A stretch of DNA of 40,606 bases from an uncultured Lentisphaeraceae bacterium (GCA_937892925.1 CALBHX010000057.1:1-40606), one strand, 5' to 3'. Counted from the first letter of the stretch, positions 8,256 to 17,473 are shown. Numbers and translations: made by a program. The notes: generated by a model from the letters alone, not told the origin.

Positions 8256-9458
8256 ATGAATGCGCTTCCTCCCAAACAATCATTCACTGGCACGCTCTGG
8301 CTCGGAACAGGCGGCGCCCTGCTCTGTACGGGCGGATTGATTGCCCTGTTGTCTGCCAATTGGTGCCGTATTCCGCTAAGCATCCAGGTAATCATTTCCC
8401 TTCTTCCCCTAGGAGCCGCTTGGGCAGGCTATGCCTGGGTAGTGCGGCATAAGCTGTGGCGGTTAGACATTGAGGAAACATTGGGAGCCCTGTGGGCCGG
8501 AGGTCTGGTTTGTTCCGTTGCCTTGCTTGGGCGCGTGCTTCAGCTTGCGTCTGACCACGTAGCGTTCTGTCTACTCATGGCCGGAATGTTCCTACCTGTG
8601 GCTTATACCCTCCGCTCCACCTTTGCCTGGATAGGATATCTTGGATTCCTTTCGGTCGCCGCCGGATCCGCCGTTTCCACACAAACCGATTGGCTCCATT
8701 CGGACGCCGCCGGCGTAGGTATTTTATGCATTGGGCTTATCCTCCTGTTGCCGCGCCTGTTAAGCGTCTGGCAGCAATCCGGTCTTTATGCCGGCACCCA
8801 ACGCTGGTTTAGGAGCATAGGGCTGCTTCTTTTTGCCGTTCAGCTCGCAATTCTTACGGAAGAAACAATCCAGGAGATTTTTCCGCCCGAGATCCAATTC
8901 CTCGTTTTTCTTCTTCTACTCTCGTGGCCCCTGGTTCTCGGAACATATCTGGAACGCCGAAACAATCCCGCCTCTCGCCCACTTTCCCTCCTTGGAATGA
9001 TTACGCTCGGCATCTGTTTTCTTGGGTTAATAAACGAACACGATGCGTTCACATCTAAGCTTATGTCCGGGTTACTCAAGCTGGCGCTTCCAGGAGTGAT
9101 TCTGTTCATAGGCCTTTGGTTGGCTAGGCGAATTCTGTTACGTAACGAAGGGCTCTTTCTGCTTCTTTCACCGCTAATCCTGCTTACCCGTGGATGCCAG
9201 CTTCCGATTCTCGAACCCTGGCTGGCCATTATCATCGGGACTGCTGCCATTGTTATCGGAGTACAGACTGGGAAGCGGACACTGGCCAACGAGGGGCTTG
9301 TTTGGATACTTTTGGTTGGCTGCTTCGTCTTCTCCTTCTATCACCTGGGGCTCATCGCACAAGGTATCCTTTTCATATGCTGTGGTATCGGGTTAGTGGC
9401 CTTAAATCTTGTGCTGACGTTCATTGCCAAGCGGAGGACATCCCATGAACTTCACTAA
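8256..9458 (+). CDS. DUF2157-like polytopic membrane protein
   Basis: 400 residues, almost wholly hydrophobic, with about ten membrane helices. The first helix-loop, LGTGGALLCTGGLIALLSAN followed by Trp and an Ile-Pro turn, is the hallmark of DUF2157 proteins. Their function is unknown. The ATG at 8256 is chosen over an in-frame ATG at 8232 because GGAAAA lies upstream of it; neither site is strong. The 3' end overlaps the next gene by 14 nt. A DUF2157 protein next to a GDYXXXLXY protein is a known pairing, which supports both calls. Confidence 0.7.
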   Translation: MNALPPKQSFTGTLWLGTGGALLCTGGLIALLSANWCRIPLSIQVIISLLPLGAAWAGYAWVVRHKLWRLDIEETLGALWAGGLVCSVALLGRVLQLASDHVAFCLLMAGMFLPVAYTLRSTFAWIGYLGFLSVAAGSAVSTQTDWLHSDAAGVGILCIGLILLLPRLLSVWQQSGLYAGTQRWFRSIGLLLFAVQLAILTEETIQEIFPPEIQFLVFLLLLSWPLVLGTYLERRNNPASRPLSLLGMITLGICFLGLINEHDAFTSKLMSGLLKLALPGVILFIGLWLARRILLRNEGLFLLLSPLILLTRGCQLPILEPWLAIIIGTAAIVIGVQTGKRTLANEGLVWILLVGCFVFSFYHLGLIAQGILFICCGIGLVALNLVLTFIAKRRTSHELH

Positions 9459-10917
9459 AGTTAGGCACGGGTTCCTTCTATTTGGGCTCCTCTTTCAAGC
9501 GGCCATTCCACTTTGCATGATTGCCAAACGGCAACTTATTCTCTCCTGCGGCGAACCGTTTATGCTTGAGGTTGCCATCCGTGACCCACGAGACTTCTTA
9601 ATGGGGCACTACATCGCGCTTACACCGACTAAGCCCCTCCCCAACGCATTAAAAGACATTCCGCAAAACTACCTGCGCTACTACTGCGACCAACGGTATG
9701 CCCAACAACTTGACAGCCAACTAACTCAACCCGACGTACTTGCCGTACTCCGCGTCCGCCTCTGGCACGGTTCCGCGCTGGCAGAGGAGTTGCTGATTAA
9801 CGGCCTTCCCGCCTATGAATATCTGCGCCAACTGCCCTCGGCACCCACCGCAGCCAAACAGGAGACATCACCCAACGCTCTCCGATTTCTCGCACTAGAC
9901 AATGTGATGCCATTCGGAGGTGATGTCTCTGCCTATGCCGAAGGCCTTCATCACGAATGGAAACGTACCTGTACCTACTTGCGCCTGCCACTCCCTGAGC
10001 ATATTTTCTGGGCTCGCGTAGAAGAACAACTCAACGCCCAGCCCTCACAATGCCCCGTCATGCCAAAACGCCTCCAACAGGCTCAAAAAATGCTTGTCCA
10101 ATGGAAGGATCTCTGGTGGCTCTCCAACTACACACCCGTTTTTCCTATCTTCACCGGAGTGCCCTTCCCATGCACCCGCCCATTCCCTGAGCAGGCTCAC
10201 GTCTATTACTCTGTCCTGAAAACATTCTGTCCCGAACTCAATCAATCTAGCAAAATCGCTTTAGAAGGCGTCTGCGACGCCGTTGACGCCTCTACCATCT
10301 GGAATGCTGCGCAACAGGCTTTTCCAAATGCCTGTTGGATCCTCCAAAGCCACACGCTTCCCAGAGGTATTCCAGCTGAAGCAGTCATTCTGCTCACAGA
10401 AACCCGCCCCTCCTCTCCAAACATCCGCTGGATGAGCATGAAGGAACAAGATCCCGAAACCTGTAACTCCCCTTTTTATCTTGGTCGATGGAAGACATTG
10501 TCGCTCCTGCCGCCACTCCGCCCATCCCCCAATCCCCAAGCTCTGTTGACCACGTTACAAACCGATCCGTCCAAGATCCATTCACCCGAGTGGATTCAAG
10601 CCTATACCGAAACGTTCGCAACTCTCGCGCTCCGAACCCAAACATCTGAAGGACGAGAACTTGCTAACTCACTGTTGCTCTTTTGCCCCAAGAGAACACT
10701 TTGGGCTGCATTTGAACAATGCCCAACTTACACCGATTATTGTACCTTTGTACAGCAAGTATCCGAACGACAGCAGTCAAAACACGATATACTCCTCGGT
10801 GGATGGCTTCAAATCGAAACCAATCTTACACACCCTCCCGTTCCGCCCCGCCCGGAACCGCCTACCGCCGAAGCTCTTATTCAGCTTGGAAAAACCATCC
10901 TTCACCGCACCCCATGA
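9445..10917 (+). CDS. GDYXXXLXY-like membrane-anchored protein with a long unknown C-terminal extension
   Basis: 490 residues. One N-terminal membrane segment (about 8-28) is followed by VAIRDPRDFLMGHYIALTP, which matches the GDYXXXLXY family signature (DPRD-x-L-x-G-D-Y-x-x-x-L) except that Asp is His and the final Tyr is lost. Known members are usually under 200 residues. Here about 400 more residues follow, rich in Trp, Pro and Leu, with no motif I recognise. The start at 9445 has GGAGG 8 nt upstream; earlier in-frame codons lack one. It overlaps the DUF2157 gene, so the two are translated together. Function unknown; the family link rests on one motif plus context. Confidence 0.6.
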   Translation: MNFTKVRHGFLLFGLLFQAAIPLCMIAKRQLILSCGEPFMLEVAIRDPRDFLMGHYIALTPTKPLPNALKDIPQNYLRYYCDQRYAQQLDSQLTQPDVLAVLRVRLWHGSALAEELLINGLPAYEYLRQLPSAPTAAKQETSPNALRFLALDNVMPFGGDVSAYAEGLHHEWKRTCTYLRLPLPEHIFWARVEEQLNAQPSQCPVMPKRLQQAQKMLVQWKDLWWLSNYTPVFPIFTGVPFPCTRPFPEQAHVYYSVLKTFCPELNQSSKIALEGVCDAVDASTIWNAAQQAFPNACWILQSHTLPRGIPAEAVILLTETRPSSPNIRWMSMKEQDPETCNSPFYLGRWKTLSLLPPLRPSPNPQALLTTLQTDPSKIHSPEWIQAYTETFATLALRTQTSEGRELANSLLLFCPKRTLWAAFEQCPTYTDYCTFVQQVSERQQSKHDILLGGWLQIETNLTHPPVPPRPEPPTAEALIQLGKTILHRTP

Positions 10918-11181
10918 CGTGCATCCTGTGCTGATACCCGCGTTCCCTTAACCATCACAGGCTCTCTGGATCACGTGCGCAATTGCTCTTCCCTGTCTTG
11001 ATGAAAATAGATCTTCCCCTCACAATAAACGGTTTACCCCTAGGATTCTCCTTTTAGAATTCCTGATTCATCACGTCCATTCACACTCCCACAAGCACCT
11101 CCATCCTCCTTTTACCCCCCGTCCAACGCGTTTGTCTCTGTATAATTGTCCATAACATCCAAACGCAGATCCCCCCCCAAA

Positions 11182-11215
11182 AAAAACGGGAGCATCCTAG
11201 GATGCTCCCGTTTTT
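11182..11215. terminator. Bidirectional Rho-independent terminator
   Basis: A perfect 34-bp palindrome: arms AAAAACGGGAGCATCCT and its complement, centred at 11198/11199. It serves the pilin gene on the minus strand (17 nt past its stop). It could also end plus-strand transcripts from the DUF2157 operon, about 265 nt away. The 264 bp before it hold no recognisable gene. Confidence 0.9.
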
Positions 11216-11231
11216 GAGCAACTAAAACTGA

Positions 11232-11987
11232 TTAGTTGGACGAACCAGACTGCATGAAGTCAAACTTGTTCCCGTCGCCCTGCTCATACTCATTGAGCTT
11301 GCCGGTTCCCAGTGCACCGATCATCTGCTTCGGAAATACGGTGTCTGCCTTGAACTTCTTGCCCGAACCATCCTTATAGATTAAAACGCATCCATCCTTC
11401 TGGAACGGCTTCTGGGTATTGAGCAATGTCTCAACATCCGTACTCGTGTCGTTCCCGGCCACTTGAACCAACTGCGAGCCGTTCACGTTACGCGTACAGA
11501 ACACCGGAGCCGCCGCAGGCGCATTAGCCGTATTCTTCGCCAGAATCCACGCGCAGTTCTTATCATCCAACGTCTGCCCAGAAGCCGTCGGGACGCCTTC
11601 GCCGGCGATCATGGAGGGCTCAATATCTTTGAGCACTTTCAGACGGTTACGTTTCGTTACATCCTGCTCCTTCACATAAAGCGCCTCTTCGAAATATTTG
11701 GCTGTACTGGAGAAACGCTGATACATATCCGGCCCGGTTGGCTTATCCGCAGGAGCGGCATCCGCATTCTCATCCGCAGGCCATGCCAACCCTTCATAAC
11801 GCCCAGACATATCCGCCGAGATGATGGCCTGAACAACCTTACGGCCATTACCCATCATACCTGTCAGCTTACCCTCCAGAAGGAAGTTCTGCACCGGCCC
11901 GAAGAGAGACGTAGCCAGAATTCCGATAATCACAATTACGACGAGCAACTCGATCATCGTAAACCCTTGACGAAGACTTGTCTTCAT
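11232..11987 (-). CDS. Type IV pilin-like / type II secretion pseudopilin-like protein
   Basis: 251 residues from ATG 11987. The prepilin leader MKTSLRQG is followed by the cleavage site G/F and FTMIELLVVIVIIGILA, with Glu at mature position 5 and a hydrophobic stalk helix of about 20 residues. The rest is a soluble globular domain with no family I can name. The protein would be processed by a prepilin peptidase (not in this window) and placed in a pilus, a secretion pseudopilus or a surface layer. In-frame ATGs at 11996 and 11993 also exist but sit too close to the AAGGAG site. It stands alone between a strong promoter and a strong terminator, suggesting high expression. Confidence 0.88.
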   Translation of the reverse strand: MKTSLRQGFTMIELLVVIVIIGILATSLFGPVQNFLLEGKLTGMMGNGRKVVQAIISADMSGRYEGLAWPADENADAAPADKPTGPDMYQRFSSTAKYFEEALYVKEQDVTKRNRLKVLKDIEPSMIAGEGVPTASGQTLDDKNCAWILAKNTANAPAAAPVFCTRNVNGSQLVQVAGNDTSTDVETLLNTQKPFQKDGCVLIYKDGSGKKFKADTVFPKQMIGALGTGKLNEYEQGDGNKFDFMQSGSSN

Positions 11988-12055
11988 TTCCATCATGCTC
12001 CTTGCTAAGAAGAACTACGCGCCGAACAGCACAATACCGCCGCCGCACGATTGAT

Positions 12056-12084
12056 ATCCTAGCAAACGGCCTCCACCATGACAA
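12056..12084 (-). promoter_or_regulatory. Sigma-70-type promoter of the pilin-like gene
   Basis: Minus strand: TTGTCA (12084-12079), exact 17-nt spacer, TAGGAT (12061-12056) with a TGC extended -10. One of the best -35/-10 pairs in the window. Confidence 0.7.
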
Positions 12085-12187
12085 GCGTTATTTTTGTCTC
12101 TTCCGTTCATACCGCTCAGTAAAACAAGCTCCACCAGCGCTGCAACCCCTCTTACCTATCGAACCTCTTCTATCCCCTCTACCTGAG

Positions 12188-12253
12188 CTCTGATCGAACC
12201 CGCCCTGGATTCGTACTCAAGTCGCCCCGAGTTTACGCTGAACCCGCCCCGAG
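12188..12253. repeat. Array of three 22-bp units (family member A)
   Basis: Units at 12188-12209, 12210-12231 and 12232-12253. The CGCCC core repeats at exactly 22-bp steps (12201, 12223, 12245). Read on the minus strand each unit is CTCGGGGCG, then a TTCA/TTGA-type stretch, ending in AA. The array lies between the divergent pilin and debranching-enzyme promoters. Copies of the same unit occur near 16755, 32300 and 37037. Confidence 0.8.
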
Positions 12254-12368
12254 TTCAATTTCAAACTAGACTGACTGTTTTGACATCTCTTCTATCCCCC
12301 CAATACCTTCTTGTAACCTTTCAAGCTGTTCCATTGAAACCACCACCACAACAGTTATAGAAAAAGTT

Positions 12369-12377
12369 TGCTATAGT
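12369..12377 (+). promoter_or_regulatory. Extended -10 promoter of the debranching enzyme gene
   Basis: TGCTATAGT, about 31 nt before the ATG, followed by GAG as in other promoters here. An alternative slightly upstream is TTGAAA (12334) with a 16-nt spacer to TATAGA (12356). Confidence 0.5.
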
Positions 12378-12408
12378 GAGTAAAACGTGATAGGGAAGAG
12401 GAGTGTAC

Positions 12409-15400
12409 ATGAGCCAAATTGAACAGAACCCGGCACCGGGGAGCCAACTTCTCAAATGGGTAGGCGACAGTCTCACCATTGAAGCGACCTACTCGCGCAC
12501 TGGGCGCCCCGGCCGCATGATTCTGCGAACCAATCTGGGAGCCGCCGCTACACACCGGGTGGAAATTCTGAACGCCCTGAACAACCATCTGCAACCATCC
12601 GGCGATGACTGGCACGACGTCCCCATGCAGCCTTGTGGAAACGGACGCTGGCTTGTGGAACTTCCGCTATTGGAAGTGGGTCTCTTCGAAGCCAAAGTCT
12701 GTTTTCTACCCAACGATACGCCCGTGCCAGAATGGCCCGATGGTGCCAATCTGAACATCAAAGTTGCCCCCGCCAATACTGCCGCAGGAAATCTGATCTA
12801 CGCGGCATTTACCCGACAGTTCGGCGCCAGAATGTATTCCGCCAAAGCTGAAACACCAAACATCGATGCTGTCCATGAACTAGACAACCAGGGATACACG
12901 GTTATCCCGCCAAGCGGTACGTTTCGAAACCTGATCAAGCAACTGGATCACATTTTTCTCCGGTTGGGTTTTCGCAATCTACTCTTGCTCCCTATCCACC
13001 CCACTCCCACCACCTTCGCCCGGATGGGACGCTACGGCTCTCCCTTTGCCGGACGGGACTTCTTGGATATTGACCCAGCGCTGGCAGAATTCGACACCAA
13101 AGCAACACCGCTCGACCAGTTTCACGAACTCATCGCAGCCGTCCACGCACGCGGTGGTGCCCTGTTCATGGATTTGCCGGCCAACCACACGGGATGGGCC
13201 GCAACATTCCAGATTCACCACCCGGAATGGTATCGAAAAAACCCTGACGGATCTTTTCATTCTCCTGGTGCATGGGGGGTTACCTGGGAAGATTTGGTAG
13301 AGCTCGATTACAGCAAGCCCGCGCTATGCCGTGCCATTGCAAATGTATTCCTATATTGGTGCCGCCAAGGAGTGGACGGATTCCGTTGTGATGCCGGGTA
13401 CATGATCCCAAAGACCGCATGGGATGTTATCGTTGCTCATGTACGTCAGGAATTCCCGGATACGATTTTCCTGCTTGAGGGACTCGGCGGCCCCATCGAG
13501 ACCACCTCTGCCCTGCTCGCCCGATCTGGACTAGACTGGGCTTATTCCGAGCTCTTTCAGACTTATGACCGTACGGCCTTTGAGCATATGTTCCCCTCTA
13601 TGCTCCAACTTTCACAACAACAAGGGCCGCTGGTTCATTTCGCTGAAACGCATGACAACAACCGGCTTGCTGCTACGTCTCCTACATACGCCCGCCTGCG
13701 AATAGCACTCGCCGCCCTGCTTTCACAGCAAGGCGCTTTCGGCATCACAGCCGGTGTGGAGTGGTTTGCCACAGAAAAGATCGACGTGCACGAATGCGGC
13801 GGACTCAACTGGGGTGCAGCCGACAATGCCTGCGATTGGATCCGCCTGCTCAACACGCTCCTACGCACCCATCCGCTCTTCGGAGCCGACACCTCATTGG
13901 AAATGATTCAGCATGGTGGTGGGAACGTCTTGGCCGTACTCCGAAAACGACCAAACGTGGCACATCCCCTGTTGGTGTTGGCCAACCTAGATTGGGCACA
14001 CGCGCAAACCGTTGCTTTTCCTGCCGATGCATTCCCTCCTGGCGAGGGTACCGATTTACTCACCGGCGAGACCTTGCCTGTCTCACCCACGGGTATGGTG
14101 CTTACACCTGGGCAGGTGCGCTGCCTTACCCCCGAACACCGTGCTTGGGAGACGCTTCTTGCCGCGATGCATCAATCCGGTATTACACCAATAGCCGAAG
14201 TACAGCACCGCGCCCGACGCGTTTTAGCCTTACGAACACTCCATTGGCTTGGAGGTTCCCTGCACGGCCGCGCGCCAGAAGCAATCACCCGAGCCTTTTT
14301 GGAAGACCCTGTTGCATTTGCAGAAGCTGAGGGAGCAGGCGGCCCCCGGCTCATGCGCATGAGCCTCCCGGAAGACTTCAACCGTGAAGTACCGGTGCCT
14401 CCGGGAATGCTGCTCATGATTTCGGCCGCTGCTCCCTTCCGCGTGCGCCTCCGTTCTGCCCAAGATCAGACTGTCCGTGCCACAGGAGAAGCCATCGCCC
14501 TACCTAACGGCTCTTATCTAACCATACTCCAACTGCATACACATGCTGAAACTGAACGGCTGGAGGCTCTGATTGAACTTTTCTTGCCCTCCGGATCCAT
14601 CCTGCGCCAGACAACCATTTGGGCTCTTGGCGACAGCCGTTCAATGGGTACCGTTACATGTGCATTTCCGGCTAACGAAGTCTCCCGCCTGGGTACTGCT
14701 CGCACGCTCCTGACAAACGGTACCGGAGCCATGGCGCAAATTCGACTCGCCTGGGGCACCCTTCGATCGCAATATGACTGCCTGCTCGCACTCAATCGGC
14801 ACCCCGAAGTCCCGGACGATCGGCAAGTCTTTTTCACTCGCTGCAGAGGTTGGATTCTCTGTAACGGATTTAGCACCCCGCTTTCGAACGATTGCCTGGA
14901 CACCGTTATCGTCTCCCCCGATGGATCCGCAGCCGAATGGCGTTTCCATGTGCCCTGCGGAATGGGAAGACGCGTACCTATCACGCTGCGCGTAGCATTA
15001 CAACCCGGCGAAAACCGTGTACTCCTCCGCTTCCAAAGAGAAACGCAAACAACATCCGAAAGCCGCCCTTCCCCAGCCCACTCCGTGGGGCTTATCCTAC
15101 GGCCAGACATCGAATGGCGGAACTTTCACTGCAAAACCAAAGCCTATACCGGCCCAGAAAAGATCTGGCCAAATGCGCTGGAAGATTTACCCGAAGGCTT
15201 TGCCTTCACACCCGAACCCGATACACGCATGGAAGTGCGAATGGAAGGTGCCGACTGGCACCGCGAAAGTGTCTGGAGCTACAACGTTCCTCACCCAGAG
15301 GAACAAGCTCGCGGGCAGGAACCGGCCGGCGACCTGTGGAGCCCAGGATGGTTTCATACAGAACTGTTACCCGGTGATACGCGCACCCTGATCGCTGGCG

Positions 15401-16713
15401 TTCCCGCTGCGGTACTCCCCAAACTCCCGGCCTTTACCGGAAATTTAGACGCAGCACCGAAGCCATTGGATGTGGCGATGACACAGGCTCTCACAAACTA
15501 CATCGTCCGTCGAAATGCGCACAAAACAGTCATTGCGGGTTACCCGTGGTTCTTGGATTGGGGGCGCGACACCCTGATTTTTCTCCGCGGTGTGGCCGCT
15601 GCACATGATTGGAACACGGTTTTAGATGTGCTCCGAGAGTTTGGCCGCTTTGAAAAAGGCGGCACCATTCCCAATATGATCCGTGGAGAAGATGACGCCA
15701 ACCGCGAAACCGTAGATGCTCCGCTCTGGTTGGCCGTTGTAGTCGATGACGCCATTCGGGCACTAGGTGCCAAATGCGTACTGAGCTTATCCTGCGGAGG
15801 CAAACGAACGCTACGTTCTGTCCTAGTTAGTATTGCCGAACACTACATCAAGGGGACCGTGAATGGAATTCACGCTGACCCAAAAACCGGTTTAATTTGG
15901 GCACCAGCACATTATACCTGGATGGACACCAACTATCCCGCCGGAACACCCCGCGTGGGCTATGCCGTAGAAGTGCAGGCCTTATGGGTTCGACTGTTAG
16001 ACTTACTTGGACGTGAAGTAGCCCCGAAATGGGCTCGGCTTGCAGCCACTGTCCGCCGCGCTTTTACGCGCCTCTTCCCATTGCCCGAAGGCGGCCTAGC
16101 CGATTGCCTGTGTGCGGCACCCGGAACTGGAGCAGAAGAGGCTGAACCAGATGATGCGATCCGCCCAAACCAGCTTTATGCCATTACACTTGGCCTGTTA
16201 AACGAAGAACCAAAACTCTGTGCCTCAATTCTAAACGTCACGGAATGTCTGCTCTTGCCCGGCGCCATTCGGACTCTGGCCAATCACCCCGTTCGTAAGC
16301 TGTTGCCTATCGTGTGGAATGGAACGTTGCTAAACGACCCGCGTAATCCTTATTGGGGACGATATGAAGGCGACGAAGACACTCGACGCAAACCCGCTTA
16401 TCATAACGGAACAGGTTGGACATTTCCCTTCCCTCTGTATGCTGAGGCATTGTTCATGACCTATGGGGAACCCATGCGCCTAGCGGCCACATCGCTCCTG
16501 AACTCCGCCACGCACCTCATCAACCAGGATTGCGTTACCCAATTACCCGAATGTGTTCAAGGTGATGCGCCGCACGAACCGTGCGGTACAGGGGCACAGG
16601 CTTGGGGAGCTTCGGAGCTTCTGCGCGTAACTGTCTATCTGCGAGACGCTCCGGCACCAGCGCCATCAAAAGCCAAAACTCACGCAGACGATCTGCCGCT
16701 TTCCTTTTCTTAA
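12409..16713 (+). CDS. Bifunctional glycogen debranching enzyme (GH13 glucanotransferase fused to GH133 amylo-1,6-glucosidase)
   Basis: 1434 residues. After an N-terminal beta domain comes a GH13-type barrel with VDGFRCDAGYM (nucleophile Asp328), FLLEGLGG (acid Glu357) and HFAETHDNNR (Asp416). A long middle part rich in beta strands leads to the GDE_C/GH133 (alpha/alpha)6 domain: AGYPWFLDWGRDTLIF (1043-1058), GTIPNMIRGEDDANR, VDAPLW and, near the end, the AYHNGTGW motif. This is the two-activity order of eukaryotic debranching enzymes: oligosaccharide transfer, then hydrolysis of the alpha-1,6 stub. No glycogen synthase or phosphorylase lies nearby. The ATG at 12409 is chosen because AGAGGAG stands 6 nt upstream; a GTG at 12403 abuts that site. 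Confidence 0.92.
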   Translation: MSQIEQNPAPGSQLLKWVGDSLTIEATYSRTGRPGRMILRTNLGAAATHRVEILNALNNHLQPSGDDWHDVPMQPCGNGRWLVELPLLEVGLFEAKVCFLPNDTPVPEWPDGANLNIKVAPANTAAGNLIYAAFTRQFGARMYSAKAETPNIDAVHELDNQGYTVIPPSGTFRNLIKQLDHIFLRLGFRNLLLLPIHPTPTTFARMGRYGSPFAGRDFLDIDPALAEFDTKATPLDQFHELIAAVHARGGALFMDLPANHTGWAATFQIHHPEWYRKNPDGSFHSPGAWGVTWEDLVELDYSKPALCRAIANVFLYWCRQGVDGFRCDAGYMIPKTAWDVIVAHVRQEFPDTIFLLEGLGGPIETTSALLARSGLDWAYSELFQTYDRTAFEHMFPSMLQLSQQQGPLVHFAETHDNNRLAATSPTYARLRIALAALLSQQGAFGITAGVEWFATEKIDVHECGGLNWGAADNACDWIRLLNTLLRTHPLFGADTSLEMIQHGGGNVLAVLRKRPNVAHPLLVLANLDWAHAQTVAFPADAFPPGEGTDLLTGETLPVSPTGMVLTPGQVRCLTPEHRAWETLLAAMHQSGITPIAEVQHRARRVLALRTLHWLGGSLHGRAPEAITRAFLEDPVAFAEAEGAGGPRLMRMSLPEDFNREVPVPPGMLLMISAAAPFRVRLRSAQDQTVRATGEAIALPNGSYLTILQLHTHAETERLEALIELFLPSGSILRQTTIWALGDSRSMGTVTCAFPANEVSRLGTARTLLTNGTGAMAQIRLAWGTLRSQYDCLLALNRHPEVPDDRQVFFTRCRGWILCNGFSTPLSNDCLDTVIVSPDGSAAEWRFHVPCGMGRRVPITLRVALQPGENRVLLRFQRETQTTSESRPSPAHSVGLILRPDIEWRNFHCKTKAYTGPEKIWPNALEDLPEGFAFTPEPDTRMEVRMEGADWHRESVWSYNVPHPEEQARGQEPAGDLWSPGWFHTELLPGDTRTLIAGVPAAVLPKLPAFTGNLDAAPKPLDVAMTQALTNYIVRRNAHKTVIAGYPWFLDWGRDTLIFLRGVAAAHDWNTVLDVLREFGRFEKGGTIPNMIRGEDDANRETVDAPLWLAVVVDDAIRALGAKCVLSLSCGGKRTLRSVLVSIAEHYIKGTVNGIHADPKTGLIWAPAHYTWMDTNYPAGTPRVGYAVEVQALWVRLLDLLGREVAPKWARLAATVRRAFTRLFPLPEGGLADCLCAAPGTGAEEAEPDDAIRPNQLYAITLGLLNEEPKLCASILNVTECLLLPGAIRTLANHPVRKLLPIVWNGTLLNDPRNPYWGRYEGDEDTRRKPAYHNGTGWTFPFPLYAEALFMTYGEPMRLAATSLLNSATHLINQDCVTQLPECVQGDAPHEPCGTGAQAWGASELLRVTVYLRDAPAPAPSKAKTHADDLPLSFS

Positions 16714-16754
16714 TTGAACATCACAACCATCCAGTCATACACTTCACCAATACG

Positions 16755-16798
16755 CACGCACCCAAACTGCCCCGAGTTCGAACCAACGTTGAGGCGAG
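16755..16798. repeat. Two 22-bp repeat units (family member B)
   Basis: Units at 16755-16776 (ending CCCCGAG) and 16777-16798 (ending AGGCGAG). They lie between the convergent debranching-enzyme and Nudix genes, in the same 22-bp phase and with the same GAGTT junction as the array at 12188. The second core is degenerate. Confidence 0.6.
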
Positions 16799-16844
16799 TT
16801 AAACATGAAGTCAGGGTACGCATTCGTATAAACCCATATAGTAA

Positions 16845-16875
16845 ACAAAATAAAACCGGTGCCCATCCGCACCGG
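16845..16875 (-). terminator. Rho-independent terminator of the Nudix gene
   Basis: On the minus strand CCGGTGC and GCACCGG pair over 7 bp (loop 6 nt), followed by TTTTATTTTG. It lies 72 nt past the Nudix stop. Confidence 0.75.
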
Positions 16876-16946
16876 AGCATCAGCTTTCTCTGCCATCCGT
16901 AACACGATCTTGCGCCCTTTAGAAGTGCGCCTTCCAAACGCATAAA

Positions 16947-17399
16947 TCACGCATTATCCGGAAGCGGCCATTCTCCGAGTTCAGCGGGCAGCGACAAATG
17001 CGTCAGCTCCTTGATCAGATGGGCCGGCAACAAGTTAGCCTTTCGCAAGGCCATCTCCGTACACGGCACCCACCGAAACGCTATCCAGTCTTCCTGAGCT
17101 GCCGGTTCATCCCCAAGTATTGGAATTGTCATTTCATACACTAGATTGATTTCGCAATGAGGCTCTCCTGCCTGATCAAAAGCATCTTCCGAAATCGCAA
17201 GCAAGCGCCCCACCTCAGCAGTTACACCCAACTCCTCCTGGATCTCACGAACAAGCGCTTCCCGTCCGCGTTCCCCAAACTCGATATGCCCGCCAGGAAG
17301 ATAACACCGACCGCCCTGTTTCGGCAGACAAACAAGCAAGCGGCCTTCACGGATGAAAACCCCCCGAGCAATCGTCTCAATATTGGCATTTTCGTACAT
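16947..17399 (-). CDS. Nudix hydrolase
   Basis: 150 residues with a complete Nudix box at 37-59 (G-x5-E-x7-REIQEELGV), which binds the metals used to hydrolyse a nucleoside-diphosphate-linked compound. Upstream, the strand and loop LPKQGGRCYLPGG is typical of MutT-type members. The substrate cannot be predicted. The start at 17399 has AGAGGCGG upstream. It is separated from ychJ by a terminator-like hairpin, so it may have its own promoter. Confidence 0.92.
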   Translation of the reverse strand: MYENANIETIARGVFIREGRLLVCLPKQGGRCYLPGGHIEFGERGREALVREIQEELGVTAEVGRLLAISEDAFDQAGEPHCEINLVYEMTIPILGDEPAAQEDWIAFRWVPCTEMALRKANLLPAHLIKELTHLSLPAELGEWPLPDNA

Positions 17400-17428
17400 A
17401 ACCGCCTCTTTTTACACACGTATCCGAG

Positions 17429-17461
17429 AACAAAACAAAGGGCGCAGCCAACGCCGCGCCC
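17429..17461 (-). terminator. Probable terminator of the asd-ychJ operon
   Basis: On the minus strand GGGCGC and GCGCCC pair around a 10-nt loop, followed by TTTGTTTTG. It begins 12 nt past the ychJ stop. Confidence 0.6.
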
Positions 17462-17473
17462 AGGTGCCACGAT

